A stretch of DNA of 64,000 bases from Streptomyces marincola. GTDB taxonomy: Bacteria; Actinomycetota; Actinomycetes; Streptomycetales; Streptomycetaceae. Location: NCBI RefSeq assembly GCF_020410765.1, contig NZ_CP084541.1:4731001-4795000 (forward strand), read 5' to 3'. The position numbers and the translations under genes were made by a program. Positions 22,994 through 31,698 of the stretch are shown here, in pieces (within the stretch, counting starts at the first letter, position 1; each line of letters starts with the position of its first letter). The notes below the pieces were generated by a model. That model ran no database searches, was not told the origin of the DNA, and saw only the letters and a list, made by a program, of their open reading frames with translations.

Positions 22994-24922
22994 ATGGTGA
23001 CCCATTTCCAGCGCGGCCAGAAGGCCAGACTCAGTGACCTCACGCTCGGGACCGACCTGTACGTCGGCGTGCAGATCACCGGTCCGGGAATGACCTTCGA
23101 CATCAGCTGCTTCGGTCTCGACGCGCATGAACGGCTCTCGGACGACCGCTACTTCATCTTCTACAACCAGCCCACGTCGCCCGAGGAGTCCCTCCGGCAG
23201 CTCGGCGCGCAGGCCGGCGACACCGACTCGTTCCGCGTCACGCTCGACCGGGTGCCCGCGGCGGTCGACCGGCTCGCCTTCACCGCCACCATCGACGGCG
23301 AGGGCACCATGGCGCAGATCGCGTCCGGGTACCTGCGGATCGTGGCGGGCGGCGAGGAAGTCGCCCGCTACTCCTTCGACCGCTCGCAGTTCACGTCGGA
23401 ACGCGCGGTCATGCTGGGCGACTTCTACCGCAAGGACGGCTGGCGCTTCGCGGCCGTGGGCCAGGGGTTCGACGGCGGGCTCGCCGCGCTGCTGAAGCAC
23501 TTCGGCGGCGAGGTCGCGGAGGAAGAGGAGCAGGCCCCCGCGCCCGCCGCGCCGCCCGCGGCGCCGGGCTTCGCGCCTCCGGGCGGCGGCGCCCCCGCGG
23601 CACCCGGCTTCGGCCCGCCGTCAGGTGCGGCACCGCCGCCCGCGGCCCCCGCGCCCCCGGCCGCCCCCGCGCCGCCTCCCGCCGCGGCCCCGGCGCCCGC
23701 CCCCGCGCCGCCGCCCGCGCCCCCGGCCCCCGCGCCGTTCGCCGGGGACGCGGGGCCCACCCGCCCCCTTCCGGCGCAGGGTGCCCATCCGCCGCAGCCC
23801 GGCGGCGCCTTCCCGCCCCCCGGCGCGCCCGCGGGGCCTCCCGCGCCCCCGGCGGGCTACGGCTACCCGCCCCCGCCCGCGGGGCCCGGCGTGCCGCCGG
23901 GCGGTGGCTTCCCGCCGCCGCAGCAGGTCCCGGGGGCACCGCCCGCCGGGCCCGGCGTTCCCCCGGGCGCACCGCCCGGCGGTACCTATCCGCCGCACGG
24001 CGGCGCGTTCCCGCCGCCCCCGGGGCCCGGCGTGCCACCGGGCGGCGCCTTCCCGCCGCCGCAGCAGGTCCCCGGGGCGCCGGGGGCCGCCTTCGCGCCC
24101 GGCGGGCCGCAACCCGTTCCCGGCGCGCCGGGGTCCCCTTTCGCGCCCGGCGGGCCGCAACCCGTCCCCGGGGCGCCGGGAGCTCCCTTCGCGCCCGGCG
24201 GGCCGCAACCCGTCCCGGGGGCGCAGGGCACCCCCATGCCTCCCGGCGCGCAGCCGGCCGGCGGCATGCTGGCCGTCCTTGAGCAGTACAGGGGAACGGC
24301 CGAGCGCCGCCGCTGGGTCCAGCAGAACCCGCAGCTCGTGCGGGCCGACCTCGGCATCGACGGGCAGCCCGTCATGGCGCGCCAGGGCAGCATGGTCCTG
24401 TACCAGGGCGACGTGGAGTTCGGGTTCAAGGGCGGTGGCATCAGGCGCCGCATGACCGCGATGGCCACCGGCCAGGGCTTCCCCTCGATGATGCGCTGCA
24501 CCGGCAGCGGCCAGGTCTACCTGGCCGAGGAGTCGGCCCGGCTGCACCCGGTGGAGCTCCAGGGCGACGCGATATGCGTCGCCTCCCAGCACGTGCTCGC
24601 GTTCGACGAGTCCCTTGAGTACGAGGTCCGCCGCATCGACGGCCACGGGCTGCCCGGTGGTTCACTGTTCGCGCTCCAGTTCCAGGGTCACGGCACGCTG
24701 GTGCTGACCACGCACGGCGAGCCGCTGGTCCTGCCCGTCACGCCGATGACGTTCGCCGACGCCAACGCCGTGATCGCCTGGTCGGCCGCCGCGCAGGTGC
24801 TCGTCGCCAACCAGGTCAGGCTGCGCCGCCAGGCGTACCCCGGCCACTCCGGCGAGACGACGCAGCTCCAGTTCCGCGGCGCCCCGGGGAACTTCGCGAT
24901 CATCCAGCCCTACGAAATCTGA
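22994..24922 (+). CDS. TerD domain fused to AIM24 domain by a long Pro/Gly/Ala linker
   Basis: A 642-residue protein in three parts. Residues 1-178 are a TerD/CABP-type domain (DLYVGVQITGPGMTFDISCFGLD, DDRYFIFYNQPTSPE), a calcium-binding fold known from tellurite and stress operons. Residues 178-423 are Pro/Gly/Ala-rich with repeats such as FAPGGPQPVPGAPG. Residues 423-642 are an AIM24/TTHA0068-type domain (MARQGSMVLYQGDVEF, YLAEESARLHPVEL, VLAFDESLEYEV). It is the first gene of a three-gene operon whose other two members are AIM24 proteins. Cytoplasmic or peripheral envelope location is inferred. The role in this organism is unknown. Confidence 0.85.
   Translation: MVTHFQRGQKARLSDLTLGTDLYVGVQITGPGMTFDISCFGLDAHERLSDDRYFIFYNQPTSPEESLRQLGAQAGDTDSFRVTLDRVPAAVDRLAFTATIDGEGTMAQIASGYLRIVAGGEEVARYSFDRSQFTSERAVMLGDFYRKDGWRFAAVGQGFDGGLAALLKHFGGEVAEEEEQAPAPAAPPAAPGFAPPGGGAPAAPGFGPPSGAAPPPAAPAPPAAPAPPPAAAPAPAPAPPPAPPAPAPFAGDAGPTRPLPAQGAHPPQPGGAFPPPGAPAGPPAPPAGYGYPPPPAGPGVPPGGGFPPPQQVPGAPPAGPGVPPGAPPGGTYPPHGGAFPPPPGPGVPPGGAFPPPQQVPGAPGAAFAPGGPQPVPGAPGSPFAPGGPQPVPGAPGAPFAPGGPQPVPGAQGTPMPPGAQPAGGMLAVLEQYRGTAERRRWVQQNPQLVRADLGIDGQPVMARQGSMVLYQGDVEFGFKGGGIRRRMTAMATGQGFPSMMRCTGSGQVYLAEESARLHPVELQGDAICVASQHVLAFDESLEYEVRRIDGHGLPGGSLFALQFQGHGTLVLTTHGEPLVLPVTPMTFADANAVIAWSAAAQVLVANQVRLRRQAYPGHSGETTQLQFRGAPGNFAIIQPYEI
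24092..24235 (+). repeat. 48-bp in-frame tandem repeat, three copies
   Basis: The block beginning TTCGCGCCCGGCGGG starts at 24092, 24140 and 24188, a period of 48 bp or 16 residues (FAPGGPQPVPGAPGSP type). It lies in the linker of the TerD-AIM24 protein; copy number can change without shifting the frame. Confidence 0.8.
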
Positions 24923-24934
24923 CGGGAGCCCGTG

Positions 24935-25624
24935 ATGGACCAACGGATGGCCGCGGGCTTCGCGCCCGCCGCACCGCCCGCCGTGCGCATGGAGAACCAC
25001 GGCCCGACCATGGCCCGCGTCGCGATGCGCTCGGGCAGCGACCTGTTCGCCAGGACCGGCTCGATGGTCGCCTACGAGGGCTTCATCCAGTACGAGTCGA
25101 ACCCGACGGCCCTGCGCCAGGCGGTCGCGGGACGGCTGAGCGGCGAGAGCGTGCCGCTGATGAAGTGCCAGGGCGACGGCGTGCTCTACCTCGCCGACTA
25201 CGGCGCCGAGGTGGTCTGCCTGCCCCTGGCGAACGAGAGCCTCTCGATCAACGCGAGCAACGTCCTGGCCTTCGACGCGCACCTCGAATGGGGGGTGCAG
25301 CGGGTCAAGGGCGTCGCCAAGTTCGCCGGCCAGGGCCTGTTCAACCTGGGCATATCGGGGTCCGGCTGGGTCGCGGTCACCAGCCGGGGCATCCCCGTCG
25401 TCGTCGACGTCGCCCAGGCGGGCGAGACGTGCGTCGACCCCGACGCCCTCGTCGCCTGGTCGACCGGCCTGGACATGAGGGCCAAGCGCAGCTTCAAGGC
25501 CTCCTCGCTCGTCGGGCGCGGCAGCGGGGAGGCGTTCCAGCTGGCCTTCTCCGGCCGGGGCTTCGTCATCGTGCAGCCGAGCGAGGACAGCACCGACCGG
25601 CTCACCGCGCAGCCGCAGAACTGA
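24935..25624 (+). CDS. AIM24 family protein
   Basis: A 229-residue beta-rich AIM24 protein (ARTGSMVAYEGFIQYE, VLYLADYGAEVVCLPL, NVLAFDAHLEWGVQRV) covering almost the whole chain, with a short N-terminal extension. A GGGAG ribosome site 6 nt before ATG 24935 decides the start over GTG 24932. It starts 10 nt after the TerD-AIM24 gene and is translationally close to the next, so the three form one operon. AIM24 proteins have a mitochondrial cristae role in yeast; bacterial function is unknown. Confidence 0.85.
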   Translation: MDQRMAAGFAPAAPPAVRMENHGPTMARVAMRSGSDLFARTGSMVAYEGFIQYESNPTALRQAVAGRLSGESVPLMKCQGDGVLYLADYGAEVVCLPLANESLSINASNVLAFDAHLEWGVQRVKGVAKFAGQGLFNLGISGSGWVAVTSRGIPVVVDVAQAGETCVDPDALVAWSTGLDMRAKRSFKASSLVGRGSGEAFQLAFSGRGFVIVQPSEDSTDRLTAQPQN

Positions 25625-25637
25625 CGGGGGACACCGC

Positions 25638-26387
25638 ATGCAGAGTCCGATCTTCCACCACACCGTGACCCCCGCGCAGGAGCGGTTCGCCCGCCAGGGG
25701 TCCCACATGCTGCGCGTCGCCCTCGGCCAGGGCGACGACGTGCTGGCCAGGGCCGGGAGCATGGTCGCGTTCGAGGGCATGGTCGAGTTCGACGGCGAGT
25801 ACCAGCCGCCGGGACGCGAGCGGCGCCAGCACCAGGCGGGCGAGGCCCTACCGCTGATGCGCTGCTACGGCCAGGGCTCCGTCTGGTTCGCCAACCTCGC
25901 CCAGCACGTGCACGTCCTCGACGTCGACCACGAGGGGCTGACCGTCGACAGCTCGTACGTCCTCGCGCTGGACGCCCACCTGAGCTGGGACGTCGTCTCG
26001 GTCGAGAGCCAGTACGGCATCCCCGGTGTCGGCACGCACAACCTGGTCATCAGCGGCCAGGGCCAGGTCGCCATCACCACATCGGGGCAGCCGCTGGCCC
26101 TCCGGGTCACGCCCGAGCGCTATTGCAGCGCCGACGCGGACGCCGTGGTCGCCTGGTCCACCTCGTTGCGGGTGCAGATGCAGGCGCAGACCAGCAGCAA
26201 GCCGATCTGGCGGCGGCGCGGCGCCACCGGCGAGGGCTGGGAGCTGAGCTTCATGGGCGACGGCCATGTCGTCGTGCAGCCGAGCGAGATGCTGCCGCCC
26301 CAGCACACCTCCCACGGGGAGCAGCTGCACTTCCGCCAGGGCGCGGGGCCCGGCCTCAACCAGGGAGGCGCCTGGGGCCCCAGATGA
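25638..26387 (+). CDS. AIM24 family protein
   Basis: A 249-residue AIM24 protein (ARAGSMVAFEGMVEFDGEY, GSVWFANLAQHVHVLDVDHEG, SSYVLALDAHLSWDVVSV). Relative to the previous protein it has a short insert after the first strand pair and a Gly-rich tail ending GGAWGPR. ATG 25638 follows GACGGGGGACACCGC, 11 nt after the previous stop. It is the last gene of the operon, followed by a strong hairpin. Substrate or partner is unknown. Confidence 0.85.
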   Translation: MQSPIFHHTVTPAQERFARQGSHMLRVALGQGDDVLARAGSMVAFEGMVEFDGEYQPPGRERRQHQAGEALPLMRCYGQGSVWFANLAQHVHVLDVDHEGLTVDSSYVLALDAHLSWDVVSVESQYGIPGVGTHNLVISGQGQVAITTSGQPLALRVTPERYCSADADAVVAWSTSLRVQMQAQTSSKPIWRRRGATGEGWELSFMGDGHVVVQPSEMLPPQHTSHGEQLHFRQGAGPGLNQGGAWGPR

Positions 26388-26393
26388 AGGGCC

Positions 26394-26419
26394 GCCGCCC
26401 CGGGTGGGCCCGGGGCGGC
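26394..26419. terminator. Bidirectional terminator between AIM24 operon and Nudix gene
   Basis: A perfect 11-bp stem GCCGCCCCGGG / CCCGGGGCGGC with the tetraloop TGGG stands between convergent genes. Confidence 0.7.
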
Positions 26420-26438
26420 GCACCGCCGCACGCGTTCC

Positions 26439-26963
26439 TCACAGCACGGCGCGCGTGCCTTCGAGCAGGCGCACCACCGAGGCGTCCGCCACCCCGGCCA
26501 CCTCGTCGAACGCGAACCAGCGCAGGTCGCGCGACTCCTCGCTGATCACGGGACGGGCCCCGGCGGGCGCGACGGCCGTGTACTGGACGTCCAGGTGCAC
26601 CGCGCAGGGCGTGCGGTGCCGGTCGAGGCGCGCGGGCCGCGGCAGCAGCCGCAGCCCCTCGATCCCCGACTCCTCGGTCGCCTCCCGCAGCGCGGCCCCC
26701 GCGAGCGTCGTGTCCGCCGGCTCGCAGTGGCCCCCGGTCTGGAGCCACAGGCCCAGCTTGCCGTGCAGGGTCAGCAGGGCCCGCTCCCCCGCGGGGTCCA
26801 CGACCAGCGCCGACGCGGTCAGATGCCCGGAGCGGCACGCCTTCCACATGCCGTCCGGATGCGCGGCCAGGTGCGCCAGGTACGCCGCGCGCAGCCCGTC
26901 CTGGTCCGCGTCGGGCGCCTCCCACGCACCGAGCACGCGCGTGGCGTCCGCGTGCAGGCTCAA
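26439..26963 (-). CDS. Nudix hydrolase
   Basis: A 174-residue protein with the domain start SGHLTASALVVD and a Nudix box that reads GGHCEPADTTLAGAALREATEESG, so the catalytic REATEE core is intact. The start is taken as TTG 26961-26963, which overlaps the TGA of the upstream metallopeptidase gene (TTGA) and gives the N-terminus LSLHADATRV; no ATG or GTG gives a full domain. This predicts translational coupling. The hydrolysed nucleotide is not known. Confidence 0.8.
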   Translation of the reverse strand: MSLHADATRVLGAWEAPDADQDGLRAAYLAHLAAHPDGMWKACRSGHLTASALVVDPAGERALLTLHGKLGLWLQTGGHCEPADTTLAGAALREATEESGIEGLRLLPRPARLDRHRTPCAVHLDVQYTAVAPAGARPVISEESRDLRWFAFDEVAGVADASVVRLLEGTRAVL

Positions 26964-28429
26964 CGGTCCCCTTCGCCCTTCTCGCCCGGGCCCTCGCCCT
27001 GCTCGCCCGTGCCGTCCGCGCCCCCGGCGCCGTTCTCCTCCCGCGGGCCGTCCCCGTCCTTGTCCAGCCGCGCGCCGCCCCGGCCCGCGTCCCCCGGCCC
27101 GCCCGCGGCGTCGCCCAGCATGCGGTCGAGCTCGGAGAAGTCCGCCTGGTCGCGGTGCACGAAACCGTCCGGGTCGTCCAGGTCCTCCGCGGTGGGCAGC
27201 ATGTCCGGGTGCGCCCACAGCCCGTCGCGGGCCTGGGAACCGCGCGCGTCCGTCAGGGAGGCCCACAGCCGCGCCGCGTCCCGCAGCCGCCGCGGGCGCA
27301 GTTCGAGGCCGATCAGGGTGGCGAACGTCTGCTCCGCGGGCCCGCCGGACGCCCGGCGGCGGCGCAGCGTCTCCCGCAGCGCGCCGGCCGACGGCAGGTG
27401 CGGCTGCGCCGCGGCGTGCACCACCGCGTCGACCCAGCCCTCGACCAGCGCGAGCGCCGTCTCCAGGCGGGCCAGCGCGGCCTTCTGCTGCGGGGTGTCC
27501 TCCGGCTGGAACAGCCCCTGCTGGAGCTTCTCCTGCAACTCCTCGGGCCGCGAGGGGTCGAGCCCGCCGACCATGTCCTCCAGCTTGGCCGTGTCCACCT
27601 GGATGCCCCGCGCGTAGCCGTCCACCGCGCCGAACAGGTGCGAACGCAGCCACGGCACGTGCGAGAACAGCCGCTGGTGCGCCGCCTCCCGCAGGGCCAG
27701 GTACAGCCTGACCTCCTCCTGCGGCACGCCGAGCCCCTCGCCGAACGACGCCACGTTCTGCGGGAGCAGCGCCGCCTTGCCCGCGGGGCCGAGCGGCAGG
27801 CCCACGTCGGTCGACCCCACGACCTCGCCCGCGAGCACCCCCACGGCCTGGCCGATCTGGGTGCCGAACATCGCCCCGCCCATCGAGCGCATCATGCCGA
27901 GCAGCGGGCCCGCCATGGCCTGCATCTCCCGCGGCAGCACGTCGCCCATCGCCGCGCCGACCCGTTCCGCGACGGGGTCGACCAGCTCCCGCCACACCGG
28001 CAGCGTCGCCTCGACCCACTCCGCGCGGCTCCACGCCACGGCGGCACCCGACCCGGACGGCAGCGACGTGACGCCGTCGAGCCACAGGTCGGCGAGCCGG
28101 ACGGCCTCCTCGACCTGCTCCCGCTCGCGCTGCCCCACGCTCGCGTCCCGCGAGCCGTCGGGCGCGCCCTGGGCCACCGCCTGCCTGGCGACGCTGCGGG
28201 CCAGCTCCCAGTTCACCGGGCCGCCCTCGTACGACAGCATCTGCCCGAGCTGCTGGAACGCGGCGCCCAGATCCTGCGGGTTCATCCCCGCGGGGCCGCC
28301 GGGGCCGAAGCCGAACATGGCCGCCAGCGGATTGTCGGCCGGCCCCTGCCCGCCGCCGCGCCTGTTGTCACCGGATTCGCCGTCCTCCGGCTCCTCCGGG
28401 AGGCCGAATCCGAATGGAGTGTTACTCAC
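26960..28429 (-). CDS. Zinc-dependent metalloprotease, DUF2342/coenzyme F420-type family
   Basis: A 489-residue protein of the DUF2342 zincin-like family (mycobacterial homologue Rv3195). The N-terminal 120 residues are Gly/Pro-rich with FGFGPGGPAGMNP. The core has the helices MMRSMGGAMFGTQIGQAVGVLAGEVVG and the family motif ALREAAHQRLF with the putative zinc ligands. A charged Gly/Asp/Glu tail ends the chain. GTG 28429 with GAGG 6 nt upstream is chosen over starts further out. Proteolysis has not been shown for this family to my knowledge. Confidence 0.8.
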   Translation of the reverse strand: MSNTPFGFGLPEEPEDGESGDNRRGGGQGPADNPLAAMFGFGPGGPAGMNPQDLGAAFQQLGQMLSYEGGPVNWELARSVARQAVAQGAPDGSRDASVGQREREQVEEAVRLADLWLDGVTSLPSGSGAAVAWSRAEWVEATLPVWRELVDPVAERVGAAMGDVLPREMQAMAGPLLGMMRSMGGAMFGTQIGQAVGVLAGEVVGSTDVGLPLGPAGKAALLPQNVASFGEGLGVPQEEVRLYLALREAAHQRLFSHVPWLRSHLFGAVDGYARGIQVDTAKLEDMVGGLDPSRPEELQEKLQQGLFQPEDTPQQKAALARLETALALVEGWVDAVVHAAAQPHLPSAGALRETLRRRRASGGPAEQTFATLIGLELRPRRLRDAARLWASLTDARGSQARDGLWAHPDMLPTAEDLDDPDGFVHRDQADFSELDRMLGDAAGGPGDAGRGGARLDKDGDGPREENGAGGADGTGEQGEGPGEKGEGDR

Positions 28430-28563
28430 GGGAATCCTCGGGTCTGTGTCGTGGAACGGAACCAACGTGCCGGTGATTCGCTGGTCTGTGCCCCCAGCCT
28501 AGACACCTCTCGGGCAGGATGGGGCTGCGCACGTCGTACCGAATCAACCGCTGGAGAGGTCCT

Positions 28564-29724
28564 GTGAGTTCCCCGGAACCAGCCGTTCGCGCAGCGCGAA
28601 ACGGCCCCGCCGCCCCCCTGACCGTCGCGGTCACGGGCGCTGCCACAGGGGTCGGCGCACTGCTCACCGAGCGGCTGCTGGCCGCAGACGACGTCAAGCG
28701 GGTCCTCGCCCTCGACGAGCGCGTCGGCGACGCCGAGGGCGCCGAGTGGCACACGCTCGACGTCCGCGACCCGGCCATCGCCGACCTGCTGCGCACCTCG
28801 GGCGCCTGCCGCGACGCGGCGGCCAGGGACGCCCGCGACCCCGAGCCGAGCGACCCCGTCGACGTCGTCGTGCACCTCGCGCTCGACCTCGACCTGGAGG
28901 CCGACCCGGCGGCCAGGACCGCGTTCAACGTGCGCGGCGCCCAGACCGTCCTCACGGCAGCCGCGGCGGCGGGGGTGCGGCGCGTGGTCCTGTGCACCTC
29001 GGCCATGGTCTACGGCGCGCTGCCCGACAACGACGTGCCCCTGGCCGAGGACGCCGAGCTGCGGGCCACGGCCGACGCCACCTGCGTCGGTGACCTCCTG
29101 GAGATCGAACGCCTGGCCGAGCGCGCCCCGCGGGCCCACCCGGGCCTGAACGTGACCGTGCTGCGCCCCGCGATCCTCGTGGGCGGCACGGACACCGCCC
29201 TGACCCGCTACTTCGAGTCCCCGCGCCTGCTCGTGGTCGCGGGCTCGCGCCCGCGCTGGCAGTTCTGCCACGTCGAGGACCTGGTGAGCGCGCTCGAACT
29301 CGCCGCGCGCGAGCAGGTCGACGGGGAGCTGGCGGTCGGCTGCGACGGCTGGCTGGAGCAGGAGGAGGTCGAGGAGCTGACCGGCATCAGGCGCATGGAG
29401 CTGCCGCCCTCGGTGGCCCTGGGCGCCGCGGCGCGGCTGCACCGCCTCGGCCTGACGCCGTCCCCCGCGGGCGACCTCGCCTACACGATGCACCCGTGGG
29501 TCGTCAGCGGCAGCAGGCTCTACGAGGCGGGCTGGCGGCCCGCGTGGAGCAACGAGGAGGTGCTCGCGGAGCTGGTGCACGAGGCCGCGGGGCGGCACAC
29601 CGTCGCGGGCCGCAGGCTGGGCCGCAAGGACGCGGCGACGACGCTCGGCGCGGCCGGCGCGACCGTGGCCCTGGTCGGCACCGCGGCCCTGGTCCGACGC
29701 GCCCGCCGGGCCAGGCGGCGGTGA
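28564..29724 (+). CDS. NAD-dependent epimerase/dehydratase-like protein without YxxxK
   Basis: A 386-residue extended SDR-fold protein. The nucleotide loop is TGAATGVG and the strand VVHLALDLD is typical. The usual catalytic Tyr-x-x-x-Lys position reads CVGDLLEIE, so both residues are missing, which points to a binding or regulatory role. A late segment TLGAAGATVALVGTAALV near the C-terminus, followed by RRARRARRR, looks like a membrane anchor with a basic tail. GTG 28564 is chosen since GGAGAGG precedes it by 5 nt. It is divergent from the metallopeptidase gene and upstream of moaE. Confidence 0.8.
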   Translation: MSSPEPAVRAARNGPAAPLTVAVTGAATGVGALLTERLLAADDVKRVLALDERVGDAEGAEWHTLDVRDPAIADLLRTSGACRDAAARDARDPEPSDPVDVVVHLALDLDLEADPAARTAFNVRGAQTVLTAAAAAGVRRVVLCTSAMVYGALPDNDVPLAEDAELRATADATCVGDLLEIERLAERAPRAHPGLNVTVLRPAILVGGTDTALTRYFESPRLLVVAGSRPRWQFCHVEDLVSALELAAREQVDGELAVGCDGWLEQEEVEELTGIRRMELPPSVALGAAARLHRLGLTPSPAGDLAYTMHPWVVSGSRLYEAGWRPAWSNEEVLAELVHEAAGRHTVAGRRLGRKDAATTLGAAGATVALVGTAALVRRARRARRR

Positions 29725-29739
29725 TGTGAGGATGTGGGC

Positions 29740-30192
29740 ATGACTGCGACGACGGAGCACGACCCGATCCGGCTGCTCGACATCCGCGAGGCCCCGCTTT
29801 CCGTGGACGAGGTGTACGGAGCGGTGGGCGACCCCTCCGCGGGCGGCACCGCGCTGTTCGTGGGCACCGTGCGGGACCACGACGGGCACGCGGAGGGCGT
29901 GGCCGTCACCTCTTTGGGCTACGCGGCCCATCCGACCGCCGCGGCCGAGCTGCGGCGGGTCGCCGAGGGCGTGGCCGCCGACTTCCCCGTGCGGGGGCTC
30001 GCCGCGGTGCACCGGATCGGCGAGCTGGCCGTCGGTGAGCCCGCGGTCGTCGTCGCGGTGGCCTGCGACCACCGCGGGGAGGCGTTCGCCGCCGTCCGCA
30101 GGCTGATCGACGACCTCAAGCGCCAGGTCCCCATCTGGAAGCACCAGACCTTCGCCGACGGCACCCAGGAGTGGGTCGGGGTCCGCGCCTGA
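29740..30192 (+). CDS. moaE: Molybdopterin synthase catalytic subunit MoaE
   Basis: A 150-residue MoaE. The core GGTALFVGTVRDH is the conserved entry strand, and LIDDLKRQVPIWKHQTF contains the two catalytic Lys residues (DLK and IWK). With MoaD it inserts two sulfurs into cyclic pyranopterin monophosphate to make molybdopterin. GTGAGG at about 9 nt upstream supports ATG 29740. It is 15 nt after the epimerase-like gene. No moaD or other moa genes are adjacent; MoeZ, which charges MoaD, lies at the left edge of the window. Confidence 0.92.
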   Translation: MTATTEHDPIRLLDIREAPLSVDEVYGAVGDPSAGGTALFVGTVRDHDGHAEGVAVTSLGYAAHPTAAAELRRVAEGVAADFPVRGLAAVHRIGELAVGEPAVVVAVACDHRGEAFAAVRRLIDDLKRQVPIWKHQTFADGTQEWVGVRA

Positions 30193-30328
30193 GCGGCGCG
30201 GGAACCCGCTCGGCGCACGGCCCGCGACCGATCCCGATTCGTTACCGGGGAACGGGCACTACTCCGGTTGCGTAACCCGTTCCCGCACCGGAGCGTTGGT
30301 GATACGTCGCCGAGGTGGGAGGTAGGTC

Positions 30329-30502
30329 ATGGCGGTCCTCGTATGGCTGCTGATTCCCGTCGCCGGGGCCGTGGTGGCGGGGCTGTGGAGCGCGTGGGCC
30401 ACGCGCAGGAGCACCGGTGCCGGCGGGGTGTGCGACGCCGCGGGGGTGCGCGGTTACGAGGCGTTCAGGGCCGCCATGGAGCGAGCCCCGGCAGACGGCT
30501 GA
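30329..30502 (+). CDS. Small membrane protein (57 residues)
   Basis: ATG 30329 follows GGGAGG (30317-30322) by 6 nt. The protein starts MAVLVWLLIPVAGAVVAGLW, a single membrane segment, followed by a short cytoplasmic tail (ATRRSTGAGGVCDAAG). Similar short membrane frames occur next to the PDZ-protease gene in Streptomyces; the function is not known. It ends 26 nt before that gene. Confidence 0.7.
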   Translation: MAVLVWLLIPVAGAVVAGLWSAWATRRSTGAGGVCDAAGVRGYEAFRAAMERAPADG

Positions 30503-30515
30503 CAGTGCCGTCACG

Positions 30516-30521
30516 TACTGT
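30516..30521 (+). promoter_or_regulatory. -10 box for the PDZ protease, leaderless pattern
   Basis: TACTGT ends 6 nt before ATG 30528. Confidence 0.4.
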
Positions 30522-30527
30522 CAGGAC

Positions 30528-31619
30528 ATGCCACGCCGCACCGCGACGCTGCTGACGTCGACCCTGCTGCTCATAGGGCTCCTCTGCGCCGGAGTGCTCA
30601 TCAGGGTGCCCTACGCGGAGATGTCGCCGGGCCCCACGGTCAACACGCTGGGCGAGTACGAGGGCGAGCCGGTGCTCAGCATCGACGGCCAGGAGACGTT
30701 CGACGCCGAGGGCCACCTGAACATGACGACGGTCCGCGTCACGGGCGTGGACTACCGGATGAACCTGCTGGAGGCCATCGGCGGCTGGCTCGCGGACGAC
30801 GCGGCGGTCGTGCCGCACGAGACGCTGTACCCGCAGGACGTGTCGGCCGATCAGGTCGAGGAGCAGAACGCGGAGGAGTTCAGCGCCTCGCAGGAGACCG
30901 CGAAGGTCGCCGCCCTGACGGAGCTGGGCTTCGAGGTCGGGACGCAGACCATCGTGGGCGCGGTCGTCGAGGGCGGCCCCGCCGAGGGCGAACTGCACGC
31001 GGGTGACGCGATCGTGGCCGTGGACGGCACGGAGGTCACCGAGCCGGGGCAGGTCGCGGAGCTGGTGACGGAGCACAGCCCGGGCGATGAGGTCGTCTTC
31101 ACCGTCGTGCCCGCCGACGCGGCGCAGGCCGCAAGGGACGCGGGGGACGAGCTGCCCGAGGACACCAGGGAGGTCGTGGTCGCCACCGAGGAGGCGCCGG
31201 ACGACGGCCGCGCGATCGTCGGCATCCAGGCCGGCACCGCCCACACCTTCCCGTTCGAGATCGACATCCAGCTGGCGGACGTGGGCGGGCCGAGCGCGGG
31301 CCTGATGTTCGCGCTCGCGCTGATCGACCGGCTTGAGGAGGGCGACCTGACCGGCGGCGCGTTCGTGGCCGGCACGGGGACCATCGACAACGAGGGCACG
31401 GTCGGCCCGATCGGCGGGGTGTCCATGAAGACGATCGCGGCGAGGGAGGCGGGCGCCGAGTTCTTCCTGACCCCCGAGGAGAACTGCGCGGCAGCCGCCG
31501 AGGACGCCCCCGACGGGCTGACCCTGATCGAGGTCGGCACGCTCGACGACGCGCTCGCCGCCCTGGCCGACATCCGGGCGGGCGACACGGACGGCCTGCC
31601 GCGGTGCGCCGCCGGCTAG
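30528..31619 (+). CDS. PDZ domain-containing Lon-like (S16) membrane protease, YlbL type
   Basis: A 363-residue protein with an N-terminal membrane anchor (LLTSTLLLIGLLCAGVLI), a linker, a PDZ domain (VVEGGPAEGELHAGDAIVAVDGTEV) and a C-terminal S16 domain. The catalytic Ser lies in GGPSAGLMFAL and the Lys in GGVSMKTIAAREAGA. The domain faces outside the membrane. Counterparts include YlbL and mycobacterial Rv3194c. Substrates are unknown. The length and domain order are normal. Confidence 0.92.
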   Translation: MPRRTATLLTSTLLLIGLLCAGVLIRVPYAEMSPGPTVNTLGEYEGEPVLSIDGQETFDAEGHLNMTTVRVTGVDYRMNLLEAIGGWLADDAAVVPHETLYPQDVSADQVEEQNAEEFSASQETAKVAALTELGFEVGTQTIVGAVVEGGPAEGELHAGDAIVAVDGTEVTEPGQVAELVTEHSPGDEVVFTVVPADAAQAARDAGDELPEDTREVVVATEEAPDDGRAIVGIQAGTAHTFPFEIDIQLADVGGPSAGLMFALALIDRLEEGDLTGGAFVAGTGTIDNEGTVGPIGGVSMKTIAAREAGAEFFLTPEENCAAAAEDAPDGLTLIEVGTLDDALAALADIRAGDTDGLPRCAAG

Positions 31620-31646
31620 GCGGCGGCCCGCCGCGGGACCGCCCGC

Positions 31647-31671
31647 GCCGCGCCCCGGCCCCGCGCGCGGC
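31647..31671. terminator. Weak hairpin between convergent PDZ protease and PPA1309 genes
   Basis: GCCGCGC and GCGCGGC pair over an 11-nt loop. Short stem, no U-tract. Confidence 0.35.
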
Positions 31672-31698
31672 GGGACGCGGCGGCGCGGCGGCGCGGGC

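Noticed and set aside
22994..26387. Complete tellurite-resistance (ter) operon
   Set aside because: Only one TerD domain is present; TerB, TerC, TerZ and TerA are absent.
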